From JBBQNR01 sp038330145 (GTDB taxonomy: Bacteria > Actinomycetota > Thermoleophilia > Solirubrobacterales > JBBDJG01), in the NCBI GenBank assembly GCA_038330145.1, contig JBBQNR010000136.1, forward strand, positions 1 to 5,576: a DNA stretch of 5,576 bases, read 5' to 3'. Both the position numbers and the translations under genes were made by a program. A model generated the notes under the pieces. It saw only the letters and a program-made list of their open reading frames with translations, made no database searches and was not told the DNA's origin. Below are positions 5,516-5,576 of this stretch, piece after piece. The number at the start of each line of letters is the position of its first letter. The stretch's first letter is position 1.

Positions 5516-5576
5516 CAGCGACTCCCTTTCTTCGACCGTCGGACCGTCTTCTTTTCCGCGGTAGCTCGCGGGGCTC
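5515..5576 (-). CDS. tig: Probable trigger factor, C-terminal end only (cut by the window edge)
   Basis: Nineteen residues of a minus-strand frame enter from the right edge, APRATAEKKTVRRSKKGSR, and stop at TGA (5515-5517). The TGA shares its A with the clpP ATG (TGATG). A lysine/arginine-rich disordered tail is typical of trigger factor C-termini in GC-rich bacteria, and tig is the usual gene before clpP-clpX. Trigger factor is the ribosome-bound folding chaperone and peptidyl-prolyl isomerase. The assignment rests on position and composition, since no conserved domain lies in the window. Another in-frame reading, continuous upstream with clpP, is also open to the edge, but the Shine-Dalgarno site and the TGATG overlap favour this one. 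Confidence 0.6.
   Translation of the reverse strand, partial: APRATAEKKTVRRSKKGSR
5522..5528 (-). promoter_or_regulatory. Shine-Dalgarno site of clpP
   Basis: AAGGGAG on the minus strand, six bases before the ATG at 5515, fixes that start over Met5. It lies inside the last codons of the upstream gene, favouring coupled translation. Confidence 0.75.

Noticed and set aside
5534..5548. Two copies of GACCGTC (5534-5540, 5542-5548)
   Set aside because: They fall inside the charged tail codons of the upstream gene, where short repeats are expected by chance.
1..5576. CRISPR arrays, tRNA or rRNA genes, insertion sequences, prophage or toxin-antitoxin modules
   Set aside because: I looked on both strands and saw no repeat-spacer pattern, cloverleaf with a conserved T-arm, transposase or paired small toxin gene.

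Overview
The window is GC-rich bacterial DNA read with the standard bacterial code. It holds five complete protein genes, two genes cut by the window edges and a complete clpX, with short intergenic gaps. The gene set suggests Chloroflexota or, less likely, Actinomycetota: an F420-type luciferase-like oxidoreductase of the TIGR03620 kind, an XRE-HTH/nuclease-fold fusion protein of a type I associate with these phyla, and a PadR regulator paired with a membrane protein. The single clpP between the end of a probable tig and clpX argues against typical Actinomycetota, which usually carry clpP1-clpP2 in tandem. The taxonomic placement is inference.

Left part (1-2542): a truncated dienelactone hydrolase-family gene on the + strand meets, stop codon to stop codon, a minus-strand pair made of a PadR-type repressor and a six-helix membrane protein (4-nt GTGA overlap). 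Upstream of padR lies a near-textbook sigma-70-type promoter whose -35, spacer and -10 are almost entirely covered by a perfect palindrome (12-bp arms around one base). The predicted start of transcription falls on the A of the padR ATG. The pair is therefore probably an autorepressed, leaderless two-gene unit. Just upstream on the same strand is a complete F420-dependent LLM-class oxidoreductase.

Middle part (2543-3483): a 56-bp divergent intergenic region with two tandem 10-bp repeats (11-bp period) separates the oxidoreductase from a plus-strand gene. That gene fuses an XRE-type helix-turn-helix to a PD-(D/E)XK nuclease-like fold. A 180-bp convergent spacer with two inverted repeats follows.

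Right part (3484-5576): on the minus strand is the housekeeping protein quality-control cluster, the last codons of a probable trigger factor, then clpP (TGATG overlap), then clpX. ClpX unfolds substrates and feeds them to the ClpP peptidase chamber.

Nothing here amounts to a new multi-gene defence or mobile system. The points most worth following are the padR operator-promoter-leaderless arrangement, the HTH-nuclease fusion with its repeat-bearing upstream region, and unusual residues around the ClpP active site.
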